From positions 62,001 to 126,000 of the forward strand of contig CALSSA010000003.1 of NCBI GenBank assembly GCA_943788875.1: a DNA stretch of 64,000 bases, given 5' to 3'. A model generated the notes under the pieces. It searched no databases. It had not been told where the DNA came from and saw only the letters and a list, made by a program, of their open reading frames with translations. The translations under genes and the position numbers were made by a program. Numbering within the stretch: position 1 is the stretch's first letter; every line of letters starts with the position of its first letter. This document shows positions 51,245 to 61,938 of the stretch, piece after piece. The stretch comes from an uncultured Pseudomonadales bacterium. GTDB taxonomy: Bacteria > Pseudomonadota > Gammaproteobacteria > Pseudomonadales > Porticoccaceae.

Positions 51245-53842
51245 ATGACCATTGAACAGCATTACAATCCCGCCGAACTTGAGCGCGAAGCCCAGCAATA
51301 TTGGACTGATAATCAAACGTTCGAAGTCACCGAGGATACCAATAAAGAAAAGTTTTATTGCCTGGCCATGTTCCCCTACCCCAGCGGTAAACTGCATATG
51401 GGTCATGTGCGCAATTACACCATCACCGATGTAATAGCTCGCTACCAGCGCATGCAGGGCAAAAATGTCCTGCACCCCATGGGATGGGATGCCTTTGGAC
51501 TGCCAGCAGAGAATGCGGCGATTCAAAACAAGACTGCCCCGGCCAAATGGACCCATGAAAATATTGCCTATATGAAAGCCCAGCTTAAGTCGCTGGGTTT
51601 TGGTATCGACTGGTCCCGTGAACTAGCCACCTGCGAGCCCGACTACTATAAATGGGAGCAGTGGTTTTTTACCAAGCTCTATGAAAAAGGCATGGTCTAT
51701 AAAAAGACCAGCGCGGTTAACTGGTGCCCCAATGACGCCACGGTACTGGCCAATGAACAGGTCATTGATGGCTGCTGCTGGCGCTGTGATAGCCCGGTTG
51801 AACGCAAAGAAATTCCCCAGTGGTTTATTCGTATCACCGATTATGCCGAGCAACTGCTGGACGATCTGGATGATCTGGAACATTGGCCAGAGCAGGTCAA
51901 AACTATGCAGCGTAACTGGATTGGCAAAAGTCGCGGCGTCAATATGACCTTTGATCTGTCGGCGACTATTGGCGAGCATCATAGCTTTGATGTCTACACT
52001 ACCAGGCCAGATACCTTGATGGGCGTGACCTATCTCACTCTGGCAACTCAACACCCCATTGCCCTTGAAGCGGCCCAGAATAATCCAGAGCTGGCTGCCT
52101 TTATTGCTGACTGCCAAACTCAACAGGTGTCCGAGGCCGAGATGGCTACCATGGAAAAACGCGGTATGGATACAGGCATCAGTGCTGTGCATCCGTTAAC
52201 CGGCGAGATAGTGCCTGTGTGGGTCGGCAACTATGTATTGATGGACTATGGCTCTGGCGCGGTAATGGCGGTACCTGCCCATGATCAGCGCGACTATGAA
52301 TTTGCCAAAAAGTATCAACTACTTATCAAACAGGTCGTTGCACCAGCCAACAATGAAGCCTGCGATATAGACACCGAAGCCTTTACTGCCAAGGGCCTGC
52401 TTATTAATTCTGGCAAGTATGATGGACTGGACTTCACTGCGGCTTTTGATGCCATAGCTGCTGCGCTTGAAGCCGCTGACCATGGCTCGGTAACTACTAA
52501 TTATCGCCTGCGCGACTGGGGTGTAAGTCGCCAGCGCTACTGGGGATCACCTATTCCCATGTACAACCTGGCAGAGGGCGGTGAGATTCCTGTGCCTCTG
52601 GATCGGTTGCCCGTGATACTGCCCACAGACGTAGAAATGGATGGTATTCAGTCACCTATTAAAGCGGATCTGGATTGGAAAAACGCTGAGCTCAATGGTC
52701 AGGCTGTCGAGCGTGAAACTGATACCTTCGATACCTTTATGGAATCTTCCTGGTACCACGCGCGCTTTACCTGTTCCGATCTGGATAGTGCCATGCTGGA
52801 CCCAGACCGCGCCAACTACTGGCTGCCCGTGGATCAATATGTCGGCGGCATCGAACATGCAATTTTGCACCTGCTCTATGCGCGCTTCTATCATAAGCTG
52901 CTGCGCGATGAAGGTCTGGTAGAGAGCAGCGAACCCTTTAAGAGCTTGCTCTGTCAGGGCATGGTATTGGCCGAGTCTTTCTATACTGAAACCGATGGCC
53001 GCAAGCAATGGTTGGCGCCCGCTGACGTCAGCGTCGAACGGGACGACAAGGGCCGGACTCTGAGCGCCACGGAAACCGCCACGGGTAACACAGTACACAG
53101 CGGCGGCATCACTAAGATGTCAAAATCAAAAAATAATGGGGTCGACCCGCAAACCGCTATTGATCAACATGGCGCCGATACTGTGCGTCTGTTTACCATG
53201 TTCGCCGCACCCCCGGAACAGACTCTAGAATGGAGTGATGATGGCGTCAGTGGTGCCCATAGATTTCTGCGTAAACTCTGGACCATGGTCAACAACCATC
53301 TGCAACAGGGTGATATAACCAGCCTTGACACAGACGGCCTCAATGACGAACAGAAAAAATTGCGCCGCAAGACTCATGAAACCATCAATAAAGTGAACGA
53401 TGATTACGGTCGCCGCAATACCTTCAATACGGCCATTGCCGCTGTTATGGAATTGTTAAACGATGTTGCCAAACTAAATGATCAACAGGCTCAGAGTATT
53501 GCCGTGCGCCACGAGGCTCTGACCAGTGCTGTGCTGTTGTTATCGCCAATTGCGCCCCATATCTGCCATCGCCTATGGAATGTACTTGGTAACACTGATG
53601 CAGTTGCCGATGCGCCCTGGCCTGTATTAGACGAAGCTGCGCTGGTGCGCAGCAGTATTGAAATGGTGGTGCAGGTAAATGGCAAGGTACGCGGAAAAAT
53701 TCAGGTCAGTGCAGATGCCTCAAAGGACGCTGTTGAAAAAATGGCCCTTGAAGATGCCAATGTACTACGTTTTACTGAAGGGGTGAGCATCCGTAAAATC
53801 ATTGTTGTCCCCGGGCGGCTGGTCAATATAGTCGCCAACTAA
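51245..53842 (+). CDS. leuS: Leucyl-tRNA synthetase
   Basis: An 865-residue class I synthetase that charges tRNA-Leu. The HIGH motif is HMGH (51-54), after FPYPSGKL; the KMSKS motif is at 624-628. The CP1 editing domain is intact ([16 protein letters not shown]). Length and C-terminus ([19 protein letters not shown]) are normal. It begins the leuS-lptE-holA block that is conserved in gammaproteobacteria. Confidence 0.99.
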   Translation: MTIEQHYNPAELEREAQQYWTDNQTFEVTEDTNKEKFYCLAMFPYPSGKLHMGHVRNYTITDVIARYQRMQGKNVLHPMGWDAFGLPAENAAIQNKTAPAKWTHENIAYMKAQLKSLGFGIDWSRELATCEPDYYKWEQWFFTKLYEKGMVYKKTSAVNWCPNDATVLANEQVIDGCCWRCDSPVERKEIPQWFIRITDYAEQLLDDLDDLEHWPEQVKTMQRNWIGKSRGVNMTFDLSATIGEHHSFDVYTTRPDTLMGVTYLTLATQHPIALEAAQNNPELAAFIADCQTQQVSEAEMATMEKRGMDTGISAVHPLTGEIVPVWVGNYVLMDYGSGAVMAVPAHDQRDYEFAKKYQLLIKQVVAPANNEACDIDTEAFTAKGLLINSGKYDGLDFTAAFDAIAAALEAADHGSVTTNYRLRDWGVSRQRYWGSPIPMYNLAEGGEIPVPLDRLPVILPTDVEMDGIQSPIKADLDWKNAELNGQAVERETDTFDTFMESSWYHARFTCSDLDSAMLDPDRANYWLPVDQYVGGIEHAILHLLYARFYHKLLRDEGLVESSEPFKSLLCQGMVLAESFYTETDGRKQWLAPADVSVERDDKGRTLSATETATGNTVHSGGITKMSKSKNNGVDPQTAIDQHGADTVRLFTMFAAPPEQTLEWSDDGVSGAHRFLRKLWTMVNNHLQQGDITSLDTDGLNDEQKKLRRKTHETINKVNDDYGRRNTFNTAIAAVMELLNDVAKLNDQQAQSIAVRHEALTSAVLLLSPIAPHICHRLWNVLGNTDAVADAPWPVLDEAALVRSSIEMVVQVNGKVRGKIQVSADASKDAVEKMALEDANVLRFTEGVSIRKIIVVPGRLVNIVAN

Positions 53843-53867
53843 CCAGAGTTTGCTGAGAGCATTGAAT

Positions 53868-54395
53868 ATGATATTTAGAAATTTACTACTAACCACTGTT
53901 CTTGTGACGCTATCCGCTTGCGGCTGGCAATTACGCAACGCGCAGATCATTCCCGAAAACCTCGGAAGCATCCACCTGTTCTCTGAAGATTCTCACAGCA
54001 ATCTGGTCAGTGAACTCACTAGAGTTCTGGACCTCTATGGTATCAAGGTAGTGTCCAGTGCTGCCGAGGCGAGCTACTCTGTGGTCATTGTCGACTATAG
54101 GCGGAGCAGACGTACAGGCTCAACTAATGCCAGTGCTCGAGCCGCGGAGTATCAGCTTAATGAAGAAGTAGATTTTTTGATTGTGGATGCCGATGACAAC
54201 CAGTTAATACCACTTGCCACTGCTTCAGTTGAGCGCGTGTATGAGTTCAATGAACGTGATGTTCTAGCCTCTGGCAATGAAGAGAGTCTGGTTTTGGAGG
54301 GCATGCGCGAAGATATTATTCGCCAGATTCTCAATCGCCTGCGCTTGATTCCGGAGGCAGCTACTGACAGTCCTGAGACTCAGGAACCCCAGTGA
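53868..54395 (+). CDS. lptE: LPS-assembly lipoprotein LptE
   Basis: A 175-residue outer-membrane lipoprotein that plugs the LptD barrel. The ATG at 53868 begins a lipoprotein signal with lipobox LSAC (FRNLLLTTVLVTLSACGWQLRN), the mature start CGWQLR being typical of LptE. A TTG at 53850 is an alternative start. It is placed between leuS and holA as in E. coli; the stop overlaps the GTG of holA. Its partner LptD is encoded at the right of this window. Confidence 0.95.
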   Translation: MIFRNLLLTTVLVTLSACGWQLRNAQIIPENLGSIHLFSEDSHSNLVSELTRVLDLYGIKVVSSAAEASYSVVIVDYRRSRRTGSTNASARAAEYQLNEEVDFLIVDADDNQLIPLATASVERVYEFNERDVLASGNEESLVLEGMREDIIRQILNRLRLIPEAATDSPETQEPQ

Positions 54396-55447
54396 AAATA
54401 AAAGCAGAGCAGCTTCAAGCCCATCTGCAAAAGCAGCTTTTACCCATCTATGTGGTCAGTGGCGATGAATCTCTGCTGGCGCAGGAATCTGTTGATGCTA
54501 TTCGCGCAGCGGCTCAGACCCATGGGTTTGCCGAGCGCGAACTGTTTTATTTTGAGGGTAACAATCAGCATTACGATTGGAATCCAGTTATTAACGAAGC
54601 CAATTCTCTATCATTGTTTGCCGATAAGAAAATTCTTGAGATACGCATTACCAGCGGCAAACCCGGGGATAAAGGCAGCAAAGCACTGACGGAGATCTGC
54701 GCCAACCTGAACCCGGATAATCTGCTGCTTATTGTGTTGCCCAAGCTTGAGAAAAGCGCACAAAATAGCAAATGGATGAAGACTCTCGAATCTCTCGGCG
54801 CTCACATTCAAGTCTGGCCAATCACTGGCGTACAACTGCCGCGCTGGATTCAACAGCGGCTGCAGTCCGCCGGCATTGATGCCAATACCGAAGCAGTACA
54901 GATCCTCGCCGATCGGGTGGAGGGTAATTTACTCGCTGCGGTTCAGGAAATCGAAAAACTAAAACTGCTGGCGACAGATGGTGTTGTCGATGCCCACCGC
55001 ATGTCTTCGGTAGTGGCGGATAGCGCCAGATATAATCTATTTGAATTTATTGATCGCATGCTAATGGGAGATGCCCAGTCTGCAGCCCGCTCATTGCGCG
55101 GCTTGCAAAACGAGGGGACAGAATCTGTGCCATTGCTTTGGGCCATCACCCGAGAGCTGCGTATTCTGGTCGTGGCCAGCGAAAAAATTGCCCAGGGTGC
55201 CCATGCCGATGCTGCGCTAAAAAGCTCAGGAGTCTGGGATAAACGCATTCCATTATTCCGCAATGCGCTGCGCCGATTAAGTCCGGCACATTTGCGTATG
55301 CTGCTGCATCAAGCCGGGGCCATTGATCGCGGCATCAAAGGTCAGCGACAATCTGATGTCTGGGATGAAATGGCAACTCTGGTGCTGTCTCTGGCTGGCA
55401 GTCCTACGCTGCAACCCAGCAGCATTAAGATCCTGCTGGATGACTAA
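54392..55447 (+). CDS. holA: DNA polymerase III delta subunit
   Basis: A 351-residue clamp-loader delta subunit that opens the beta clamp. It starts with GTG inside the lptE stop (GTGA overlap). Family blocks are LPIYVVSGDESLLAQESVDAIR near the N-terminus, SLSLFADKKILEIR, and DSARYNLFEFIDRMLMGD in domain III. Length is standard. It converges with the DASS transporter over 8 nt. Confidence 0.96.
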   Translation: MKIKAEQLQAHLQKQLLPIYVVSGDESLLAQESVDAIRAAAQTHGFAERELFYFEGNNQHYDWNPVINEANSLSLFADKKILEIRITSGKPGDKGSKALTEICANLNPDNLLLIVLPKLEKSAQNSKWMKTLESLGAHIQVWPITGVQLPRWIQQRLQSAGIDANTEAVQILADRVEGNLLAAVQEIEKLKLLATDGVVDAHRMSSVVADSARYNLFEFIDRMLMGDAQSAARSLRGLQNEGTESVPLLWAITRELRILVVASEKIAQGAHADAALKSSGVWDKRIPLFRNALRRLSPAHLRMLLHQAGAIDRGIKGQRQSDVWDEMATLVLSLAGSPTLQPSSIKILLDD

Positions 55448-55455
55448 ACCATAGC

Positions 55456-56841
55456 TCAACCAAGCCAGAGATAGACCACTGCAGTAATCACAGTGACCCC
55501 GATTAAATTAAGCGCAAAGCCTTCGCGCACCATCTGCTCGACGGTCATTTTTCCAGTGCCAAAGACAATCGCATTGGGCGCAGTGGCAACAGGCAACATA
55601 AAGGCACAGCTGGCCGATAATGCCGCTGGCAACATCAGAATGGCAGGTTCAAAACCGGCTCCCAGAGAGGCTGCGGCAAGAATCGGCATCAATAAGGTAG
55701 TGGTAGCGGTATTGCTGGTTATTTCGGTCAAGAATGTCACCGACAGCGCGACTATAGCTATAATCGAAATGATGGATAATCTTGTGACACCGGAGAGCGA
55801 CTGGCCAATTGCCTCGCTAATGCCCGTGACGGCAAAGGCTTTGGCGATAGCAATACCACCCGCAAATAACAGCAGCACTCCCCAGTGAATGCTGGATGCG
55901 GACTCCCAATCTAATAGTTTGCCACCATGGCCATTGGGCAGCACAAACATCAGTACCACCGAGGTCAGAGCCACTGCCGCATAGTTGGCGCTGGGCACAT
56001 TGAGCCAGCCGCTCCAGCCGCCAGCCGGTTCACGCAAAGTGATCCAGGCCAAGGCGGTTAAACCAAACAATATCAGCACGCGAACTTCTTCCGTGCGCCA
56101 ATCGCCAACTTTAGGCAATACCAATGGTTCTCCTTTCTCCAAATTGCGCGTCATCCACAGCCCAGCCAATGGAATCATCAGCAGTACCACTGGCAGCGCC
56201 CAAAGCATCCATTGGCCAAACCCTATGCTGACACCAGTGGCCTCAGCATAGATTTTTAGAAACACCACATTGGGCGGCGACCCGATGGGGGTGCCCAGTC
56301 CGCCAATGCTTGAGGCGTAAGCAATTCCTAAAAACAACGGCACTGCGAGTTTTTTAGAGGCACTATTGTTGCTCTCCAACACAGCATAAGCCACGGGCAA
56401 CAGCATTAATGTAGTCGCAGTATTGGATACCCACATACTGAGCACCGCCGAAGCGACCATAAAACCAAACACCAGCCGACGCTGGTCCTGGGCGCCAAAA
56501 AAGTTGACCATATAGAGGGCAAGTCGCCGGTGGGCGCCACTTTTTTCCATGGCTTTGGAGAGCATAGCGCCACCCATGAGCAGCAGGATTAATGGGTCAC
56601 CATAGGCCTGAGCCACCTGCTTGCCGTCTAGAATGCCGAGCAGTGGAAACACCCCCAGAGGAATCATTGAGGTGGCAGGAATAGGTATTGGTTCAAAAAC
56701 CCACCACAGCGCACAGAGCATTGTCAGGCCAGCGGCCAGCGCACCTTGCAGAGCCCAACCCATAGCCATCATACTCAGGGTCAGAGCTAAAGCCGCCACT
56801 GGCCCAAGGAAAAGAGAAAGTCGTTTTAGCTGTGGGGTCAT
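55456..56841 (-). CDS. SLC13/DASS-family anion transporter
   Basis: A 461-residue sodium-dependent carrier of the divalent anion family, typically for succinate, malate or citrate. The paired hairpin motifs are AVLSMWVSNTATTLMLLPVAYA and TFLTEITSNTATTTLLMPILA, the sodium- and substrate-binding SNT signatures. GTPIGSPPNVVFL and GTGKMTVEQMVREGFALNLIGV are further family blocks. The exact substrate is open. Its start overlaps the DUF2007 gene stop by 1 nt. Confidence 0.94.
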   Translation of the reverse strand: MTPQLKRLSLFLGPVAALALTLSMMAMGWALQGALAAGLTMLCALWWVFEPIPIPATSMIPLGVFPLLGILDGKQVAQAYGDPLILLLMGGAMLSKAMEKSGAHRRLALYMVNFFGAQDQRRLVFGFMVASAVLSMWVSNTATTLMLLPVAYAVLESNNSASKKLAVPLFLGIAYASSIGGLGTPIGSPPNVVFLKIYAEATGVSIGFGQWMLWALPVVLLMIPLAGLWMTRNLEKGEPLVLPKVGDWRTEEVRVLILFGLTALAWITLREPAGGWSGWLNVPSANYAAVALTSVVLMFVLPNGHGGKLLDWESASSIHWGVLLLFAGGIAIAKAFAVTGISEAIGQSLSGVTRLSIISIIAIVALSVTFLTEITSNTATTTLLMPILAAASLGAGFEPAILMLPAALSASCAFMLPVATAPNAIVFGTGKMTVEQMVREGFALNLIGVTVITAVVYLWLG

Positions 56842-57074
56842 CAGTCGTCATCCTCGAGGGCAAAGTCACCATTGTCATAGGCCTTAATGATTTCCAGAGC
56901 CCTGTCGCCATCAGCATCGTTCACCGTAATGACCAAGTGACCAAGCGCTGGCAAATCGCCCATTCCTCCTTGCAATGCGGCACCCTGCAGGAAAACCTGC
57001 AATCCCGCCTGCTCCATCAACCCAGTCAATAATTGGGCCTCAAAATAATCGCTGCCCTGATAAACCGCAATCAT
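56841..57074 (-). CDS. DUF2007 domain protein
   Basis: A 77-residue protein of the DUF2007 family ('putative signal transducing protein'), whose function is not known. It opens MIAVYQGSDYFEAQLLTGLMEQAGL and has the family's GALQGGMGDLPALGHLVITVNDADGDRALEII segment; the C-terminus is acidic. It lies between VanZ and the DASS transporter with overlaps of 1-4 nt, so it is co-transcribed with both. Confidence 0.9.
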   Translation of the reverse strand: MIAVYQGSDYFEAQLLTGLMEQAGLQVFLQGAALQGGMGDLPALGHLVITVNDADGDRALEIIKAYDNGDFALEDDD

Positions 57075-57412
57075 AGAAATCTCCCACGCAGTTCTAGAAG
57101 TAACCAGCTGCTGGCAATACCAACACCATTGGCCATCAGGTCCCAGACATCACCATGACGATAGCTGGTCATGGACTGAGCAATCTCTATGAACAGGCCA
57201 AACAACAATATCAGCATAGCCAGCAACCACAGGGATATTGAGCTTCTGTAAGCCCGCACAGCAAGGAAGTACAGCATGGCATAAATTAAGGCATGACCTA
57301 CTTTGTCCTGTGATGCAAAAACTTGCGAGCCCTCAATTGGCAACATAGAAGCGACCGCAGTGGCTCCAGCACAGAGCCAGAAAAGAATTTGATAATAGTT
57401 TTTTGTATTCAT
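57071..57412 (-). CDS. VanZ-like membrane protein
   Basis: A 113-residue small membrane protein of the VanZ-like family with four hydrophobic segments. DKVGHALIYAMLYFLAVRAY and FGLFIEIAQSMTSYRHGDVWDLMANGVGI contain the conserved H-x(n)-Y and E-x-x-Q and R-x-x-D residues. Function in most bacteria is unclear. It overlaps the DUF2007 gene by 4 nt. Confidence 0.9.
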   Translation of the reverse strand: MNTKNYYQILFWLCAGATAVASMLPIEGSQVFASQDKVGHALIYAMLYFLAVRAYRSSISLWLLAMLILLFGLFIEIAQSMTSYRHGDVWDLMANGVGIASSWLLLELRGRFL

Positions 57413-57444
57413 GTTTCGCTTCAGCCCCTGAGAGCTAGTTTAGC

Positions 57445-58143
57445 TTAATGCTGGTTGTGTTGATTGTTAAGCTGATTGTTAAGCTGGTGGTAGCGCTCTA
57501 CTGTTCCCACATCCCACCATTGCCCGCTATAAACTTCACCCGCGACCCGGCCGTTATCTATGACGGCGGTCATAACATCTAACCAGCGAAATGCCTGCTG
57601 CTGTGGATATTGTGCCTGATAGGAGGAAAACAACTGTGGGCGTACCAGGCTAATACCACTAAAAGTGAAGCATGGCTTACCCCCTAAGCTGACCAGCTGC
57701 TCTGAGAGGGTAAAGTCACCCTGCGGATTATGCTCTGGATTATTGACCAGCAGCAGCCAGGCATCCTGATCCGGATCCAGTGTTTTGCCGCTAATATGGG
57801 GTATCGGAAAATCGGTCCACACATCGCCGTTGATCAGCAAAAAGGGATCTGTACCCAGCATTGGAAGCGCTCTGGCAATGCCGCCACCAGTCTCCAATGG
57901 TCTTGCCTCACGGGACCAACTAATACTGACGCCAAAATCGCTGCCATCACCAAAGTAGTCCTCGATCTGCTCAGCCAGCCAGCTGATATTGATCACCAGT
58001 TCAGTGATGCCCGCTGCCGCTAACCGCTCAATATGATGCTGCAGCAATGGCTTACCCGCGACCATAAGTAAAGGCTTAGGCGTCACTTCCGTCAGTGGGC
58101 GCATACGCTTACCAAAGCCAGCGGCGAGAATCATTGCCTTCAT
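57445..58143 (-). CDS. murU: N-acetylmuramate-1-phosphate uridylyltransferase MurU
   Basis: A 232-residue nucleotidyltransferase. The N-terminal signature MILAAGFGKRMRPLTEVTPKPLL and later LLINGDVWTDFPI with the metal aspartate are clear. In Pseudomonas, MurU makes UDP-MurNAc from MurNAc-1-phosphate in peptidoglycan recycling that bypasses de novo synthesis and fosfomycin. The partner kinase gene amgK is directly upstream with a 4-nt overlap, as in Pseudomonas. The C-terminus ends in a small LNNQ repeat. Confidence 0.92.
   Translation of the reverse strand: MKAMILAAGFGKRMRPLTEVTPKPLLMVAGKPLLQHHIERLAAAGITELVINISWLAEQIEDYFGDGSDFGVSISWSREARPLETGGGIARALPMLGTDPFLLINGDVWTDFPIPHISGKTLDPDQDAWLLLVNNPEHNPQGDFTLSEQLVSLGGKPCFTFSGISLVRPQLFSSYQAQYPQQQAFRWLDVMTAVIDNGRVAGEVYSGQWWDVGTVERYHQLNNQLNNQHNQH
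57461..57484. repeat. 12-bp tandem duplication at the end of murU
   Basis: TGATTGTTAAGC occurs twice in direct succession and encodes LNNQLNNQ at the end of MurU. It is in frame and near the stop, so it is likely a harmless slippage product; the copy number could vary between strains. Confidence 0.7.
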
Positions 58144-59180
58144 AGGTCTGCCTTGTTAGCACTGCTATACCAACTCTGAGACTGTAACAGCGGGCTGATA
58201 CGTTGCCGGAACCAGCGACAGAATTCCTCGCTTTGCGGATACTGATCTGCGGCTTCAAGGCTGTAATCGATAACCATAGGCAGATCCTGAAGGTAGTTAT
58301 GTTTGCCATCTCGCAGTGCCAAACGGGCAAAAATACCCATGACTTTGATATGGCGCTGCAGTCCCATAAGGTCAAACCAGCGCAAGAATTCGTGGTCGCC
58401 AATCTCTAAACTTGGATCAGCTTCCAGCAGACGCCCCTTAAACGCAAGAGTTCGCTGGCGCACCATTGCTGCCGGCCAGCGGATGTAACAGTCTTTTAAC
58501 AGGGATACCAGATCGTATGTGACAGGACCCCAGACCGCATCCTGAAAATCAATGACCCCCATATCACCATCGGCCAACAGCATAAGATTGCGTGAATGAT
58601 AGTCTCGATGCACCAACACCTGAGGTTGCTCTAGGGCATTTTCAACTAGGCTGGCAAATAGACTTTCCAGCATGGCTATTTCGTTTTTATCTAAACTGCT
58701 GCCCAATAATTCACCGACAAACCAATGGCGAAACAAGGCCATTTCGTCGCTTAGACTCTGACTGTCATAATCGGGGAATATCTGTATATTGGGCTGCAAT
58801 TGCTGAATCTTAAGCAGGCAGGTTTCTGCTTGATCATAGAGACTATGCACTGATTCCTGATCGAGTAAGGGTAATAATAACTGTTCCCCAAAATCTTCAA
58901 GCAACATAAACCCACGCTCGGCATCTACGGCATAAATAATCGGTGTGCGCACTCCCCCAGACTGCAATGCATGAGACGTATTTAAGTAGGCAGTGTTATT
59001 TTCTTTGGCTGGAGGGGAATCCACGGCAATCAGACTGGGGGCAGTATTGGTACGGTAATAACGGCGAAAGCCTGCATCTCCGGCCAGAGGAGCAATCTGC
59101 ATTGGCCCAACCAGTTTTATCGCTTCGGGAACTGAACCCGCAACCCAGTCAAAAAACTGTTGGTAATGATGATGAGACAA
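58140..59180 (-). CDS. amgK: N-acetylmuramate/N-acetylglucosamine anomeric kinase AmgK
   Basis: A 346-residue aminoglycoside-phosphotransferase-fold kinase. The catalytic loop is LVHRDYHSRNLMLL, followed by the metal motif GVIDFQDAVWGP. AmgK phosphorylates recycled MurNAc at C1, supplying MurU. It begins MSHHHYQQFFDWV and is divergent from lptD, the same neighbourhood as in Pseudomonas, which supports the specific function over a generic APH label. Confidence 0.93.
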   Translation of the reverse strand: MSHHHYQQFFDWVAGSVPEAIKLVGPMQIAPLAGDAGFRRYYRTNTAPSLIAVDSPPAKENNTAYLNTSHALQSGGVRTPIIYAVDAERGFMLLEDFGEQLLLPLLDQESVHSLYDQAETCLLKIQQLQPNIQIFPDYDSQSLSDEMALFRHWFVGELLGSSLDKNEIAMLESLFASLVENALEQPQVLVHRDYHSRNLMLLADGDMGVIDFQDAVWGPVTYDLVSLLKDCYIRWPAAMVRQRTLAFKGRLLEADPSLEIGDHEFLRWFDLMGLQRHIKVMGIFARLALRDGKHNYLQDLPMVIDYSLEAADQYPQSEEFCRWFRQRISPLLQSQSWYSSANKADL

Positions 59181-59355
59181 GCTGTAACACCTTATTTTTA
59201 TGCTGATAATCCTAAGTTATAGCTCTATTGGCTATATATAAAGCCTACAACTACAGAAAAATCCTATTCTAGCCTATTTGTAGCAATTAGAGGGGTCTAC
59301 TCAGGCCAGATATCAGGTAATATAACCTCTGACAAAATCGTTTCGGATAATAGTT

Positions 59356-61938
59356 TTGCCCACAGCCATTATAAATCGCATTCCAACTAATACCCGTCTA
59401 TTTCGACGTCTGATAATGGCTTTTTTGGCCAGCCTGCCATTATGTTCTATCAGCGCCCAGGAACTGTCGCCTGAATGGAACTGTACAGCAGGTGATTCTG
59501 GCGACTGGCAGTGTAATCAAGAAATTGGCAGCACATCACAAAGTGGGGCCGCTCGGCCGGCCCGCAGCCTTGATAGCAATCAGGCAGGCAATCCAGATGA
59601 GCCTCGGGTAGCTAGGGTGCGCAACCTTGACTGGGTGCAAGAAGACGAGATGTCGGCTGAGAAAAAAGCTGAACTCGACCAACATTGCTGTGGTGGCTAT
59701 ATCGAGCCATTGAGGGACTACCCGGATGCGGATACGGCACCAGAGGAAGCCTCACTGCGCCTCAATGCCAACAGCACAGAAGCGATCGATGAGAATATCG
59801 CCCTGCTGGAGGGTGATGTTCAAATATCTCAAGGTTACCGGCAAATCAGTAGCAATCAAGCCACCGTAGACCAAGCTGCCCGCCAGGTGACTCTGGAAGG
59901 TGATGTCCGCTTCCGCGAGCCGGGAATGCTACTCCTGGGCACTAACGCTCTGATCGAGATTGATAACAAAGAGGTGTATCTTGAAGATGCCACCTATGTC
60001 CTGCATGAGGCCTCAGTGAGGGGCACAGCGGACACATTATCACGCACTAAAGATGGCATTATTCTGATCAACGATTCCACCTATTCTTCCTGCGCTCCGG
60101 GAGACAATGCCTGGAATATGGTAACCAAACAAATTGCGATTGATCAGAATACGGGTTTTGCCACGGTTAAGAATGCCCGCCTAGAAGTTAAAAATATACC
60201 CGTATTTTATGTGCCCTACATTAAATTCCCTGTAGACGATCGCCGCTCATCTGGCTTACTGTTCCCAAATATTGAAACGGGCGACAAGAATGGCTTCGAC
60301 TATGCCCAGCCGATTTACTGGAACATAGCGCCCAATTATGATGCAACCATAACCCCTCGCTATATTCAAAAGCGCGGCACTGGCATGGCAATGGAATTTC
60401 GACATCTCAGCACATGGTCCAAGACCAAACTCTCAGGCAGCTATCTGGGCAATGATAAAGGTGGCAATGACGAAGATGATCTTGACCCTGCTACCGGATT
60501 GTTCCGTCATCTGGGCCAGGATCGGCATCTCGCCAGCCTTAACCATACTGGCGGTAGAAATAGACCCTGGTCGACATTTATAGATATGAATTACGTCAGT
60601 GACGAAGATTATATTCGAGATTTCGGTAACCTGTCTCAAGAAACCAATAGCATTACCCATCTGCATCGCCGCGCCTCCATGAGCTACAAAACCAAACATT
60701 GGAATTACAGCCTAGCGACCAAAGACTTTCAAGTTGTGACTCGCGGTCTTAGCGATCAGTACTCAGTCGAGCCAGAGCTGTCTATCCACGGCTACTACAG
60801 ATTTGGCAGCTCATTGATACTCAACCTCAATAATAGCCATGCAATTTTTGATCACAGCAACCCCAATCTGGTGACCGGTAGCCGCAGTCGCATGGACTAT
60901 GGTTTGAGCTGGGATAAGCGCTGGACCTGGGGCTATTTGAAACCGAAGGTCAGTCTCAAGCATATAGCCTACAACCTAGAGGCGGGGGATAGCAGGCCAC
61001 TTGGAGATACCAGCCCATCCGTTACTGTGCCTGTCTATTCTATCGATGCAGGTATTTTTCTGGAGCGCGACACTAGCTGGCTGGGCAATTTCCAGCAGAC
61101 TCTTGAGCCAAGACTATTCTATGTGAAGTCCGATTTTGAAGATCAGGCCGGGCTGCCTGACTTTGACTCCTCAGCCTACAGTCCCTCATACAACACATTG
61201 TTTCTTGATGGCCGCTTTAGTGGAGGCGACCGAATCTCCGATAATGATCGCTTAACCTTTGGACTGACCAGCAGGTTTATTAATAAAAATACAGGCCAGG
61301 AACGCTTTAGGGTCAGCATTGCCCAATCGATATTCTATGAAGACCGTAAAGTGACTTTGACCCCGAGTAGCTCAATTAATCTGGTGCAGGAATTGACCAG
61401 AGATACGTCACCCATCGCAATGGAACTGGCTGCTCGAGTCAGCGAAAACTGGCGTATTACCAGCAATCTTACCTATGACAATCTCGACAATGAAATCAAC
61501 AAAGGCAGTTTTGGTGTGCGCTATAATGACGAAGAAAACCGGCTGTTCAACGCTACCTACAGATATAATCGAAAACTGGCCCGAGTATTTGATAACACAG
61601 ATATAGACCAGGATATTGACCAAGTAGACTTCTCTGCCTTTGTACCAACAGGTAACAATTTCAATCTGGTCGGCCGCTGGAACTATGATTTTACCAACAA
61701 GCGGGAACTAGAAACCTTTGCTGGCTTCGAATACAACAACTGTTGCTGGCGGGCCAGCCTGGTCTTCAGGCGTTGGCTTGATCGAGAGGACGAAATATCG
61801 TTGCCGGAAATCGACTTAGAGGCCAACAACGGTATCTTCTTCCAAATTCAATTTAAAGGTCTGGCTGGCGTTAGCAGTCGGGTAGACACAATGCTCAAAA
61901 ATGGTATTTACGGTTATGAACCTCTGGAAAACTTTTAA
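59356..61938 (+). CDS. lptD: LPS-assembly outer-membrane protein LptD
   Basis: An 860-residue beta-barrel that inserts LPS into the outer membrane. A signal region (RLFRRLIMAFLASLPLCSISA) is followed by a lineage-typical N-terminal part ending HCCGGYIEP. The OstA jellyroll (ALLEGDVQISQGYRQISSNQATVD) comes next. STYSSCAPGDNAW holds the inter-domain disulfide cysteine, and a late YNNCCWRASL has the paired cysteines. I use the TTG at 59356; an ATG at 59416 would drop the basic n-region. The ~175-nt gap to amgK has no convincing promoter I can place. It is followed by surA and pdxA. Confidence 0.96.
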   Translation: MPTAIINRIPTNTRLFRRLIMAFLASLPLCSISAQELSPEWNCTAGDSGDWQCNQEIGSTSQSGAARPARSLDSNQAGNPDEPRVARVRNLDWVQEDEMSAEKKAELDQHCCGGYIEPLRDYPDADTAPEEASLRLNANSTEAIDENIALLEGDVQISQGYRQISSNQATVDQAARQVTLEGDVRFREPGMLLLGTNALIEIDNKEVYLEDATYVLHEASVRGTADTLSRTKDGIILINDSTYSSCAPGDNAWNMVTKQIAIDQNTGFATVKNARLEVKNIPVFYVPYIKFPVDDRRSSGLLFPNIETGDKNGFDYAQPIYWNIAPNYDATITPRYIQKRGTGMAMEFRHLSTWSKTKLSGSYLGNDKGGNDEDDLDPATGLFRHLGQDRHLASLNHTGGRNRPWSTFIDMNYVSDEDYIRDFGNLSQETNSITHLHRRASMSYKTKHWNYSLATKDFQVVTRGLSDQYSVEPELSIHGYYRFGSSLILNLNNSHAIFDHSNPNLVTGSRSRMDYGLSWDKRWTWGYLKPKVSLKHIAYNLEAGDSRPLGDTSPSVTVPVYSIDAGIFLERDTSWLGNFQQTLEPRLFYVKSDFEDQAGLPDFDSSAYSPSYNTLFLDGRFSGGDRISDNDRLTFGLTSRFINKNTGQERFRVSIAQSIFYEDRKVTLTPSSSINLVQELTRDTSPIAMELAARVSENWRITSNLTYDNLDNEINKGSFGVRYNDEENRLFNATYRYNRKLARVFDNTDIDQDIDQVDFSAFVPTGNNFNLVGRWNYDFTNKRELETFAGFEYNNCCWRASLVFRRWLDREDEISLPEIDLEANNGIFFQIQFKGLAGVSSRVDTMLKNGIYGYEPLENF

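Noticed and set aside
51623-52192. 189-residue open frame antisense to leuS
   Set aside because: Fully inside leuS, with no recognisable domain; a shadow of the real gene.
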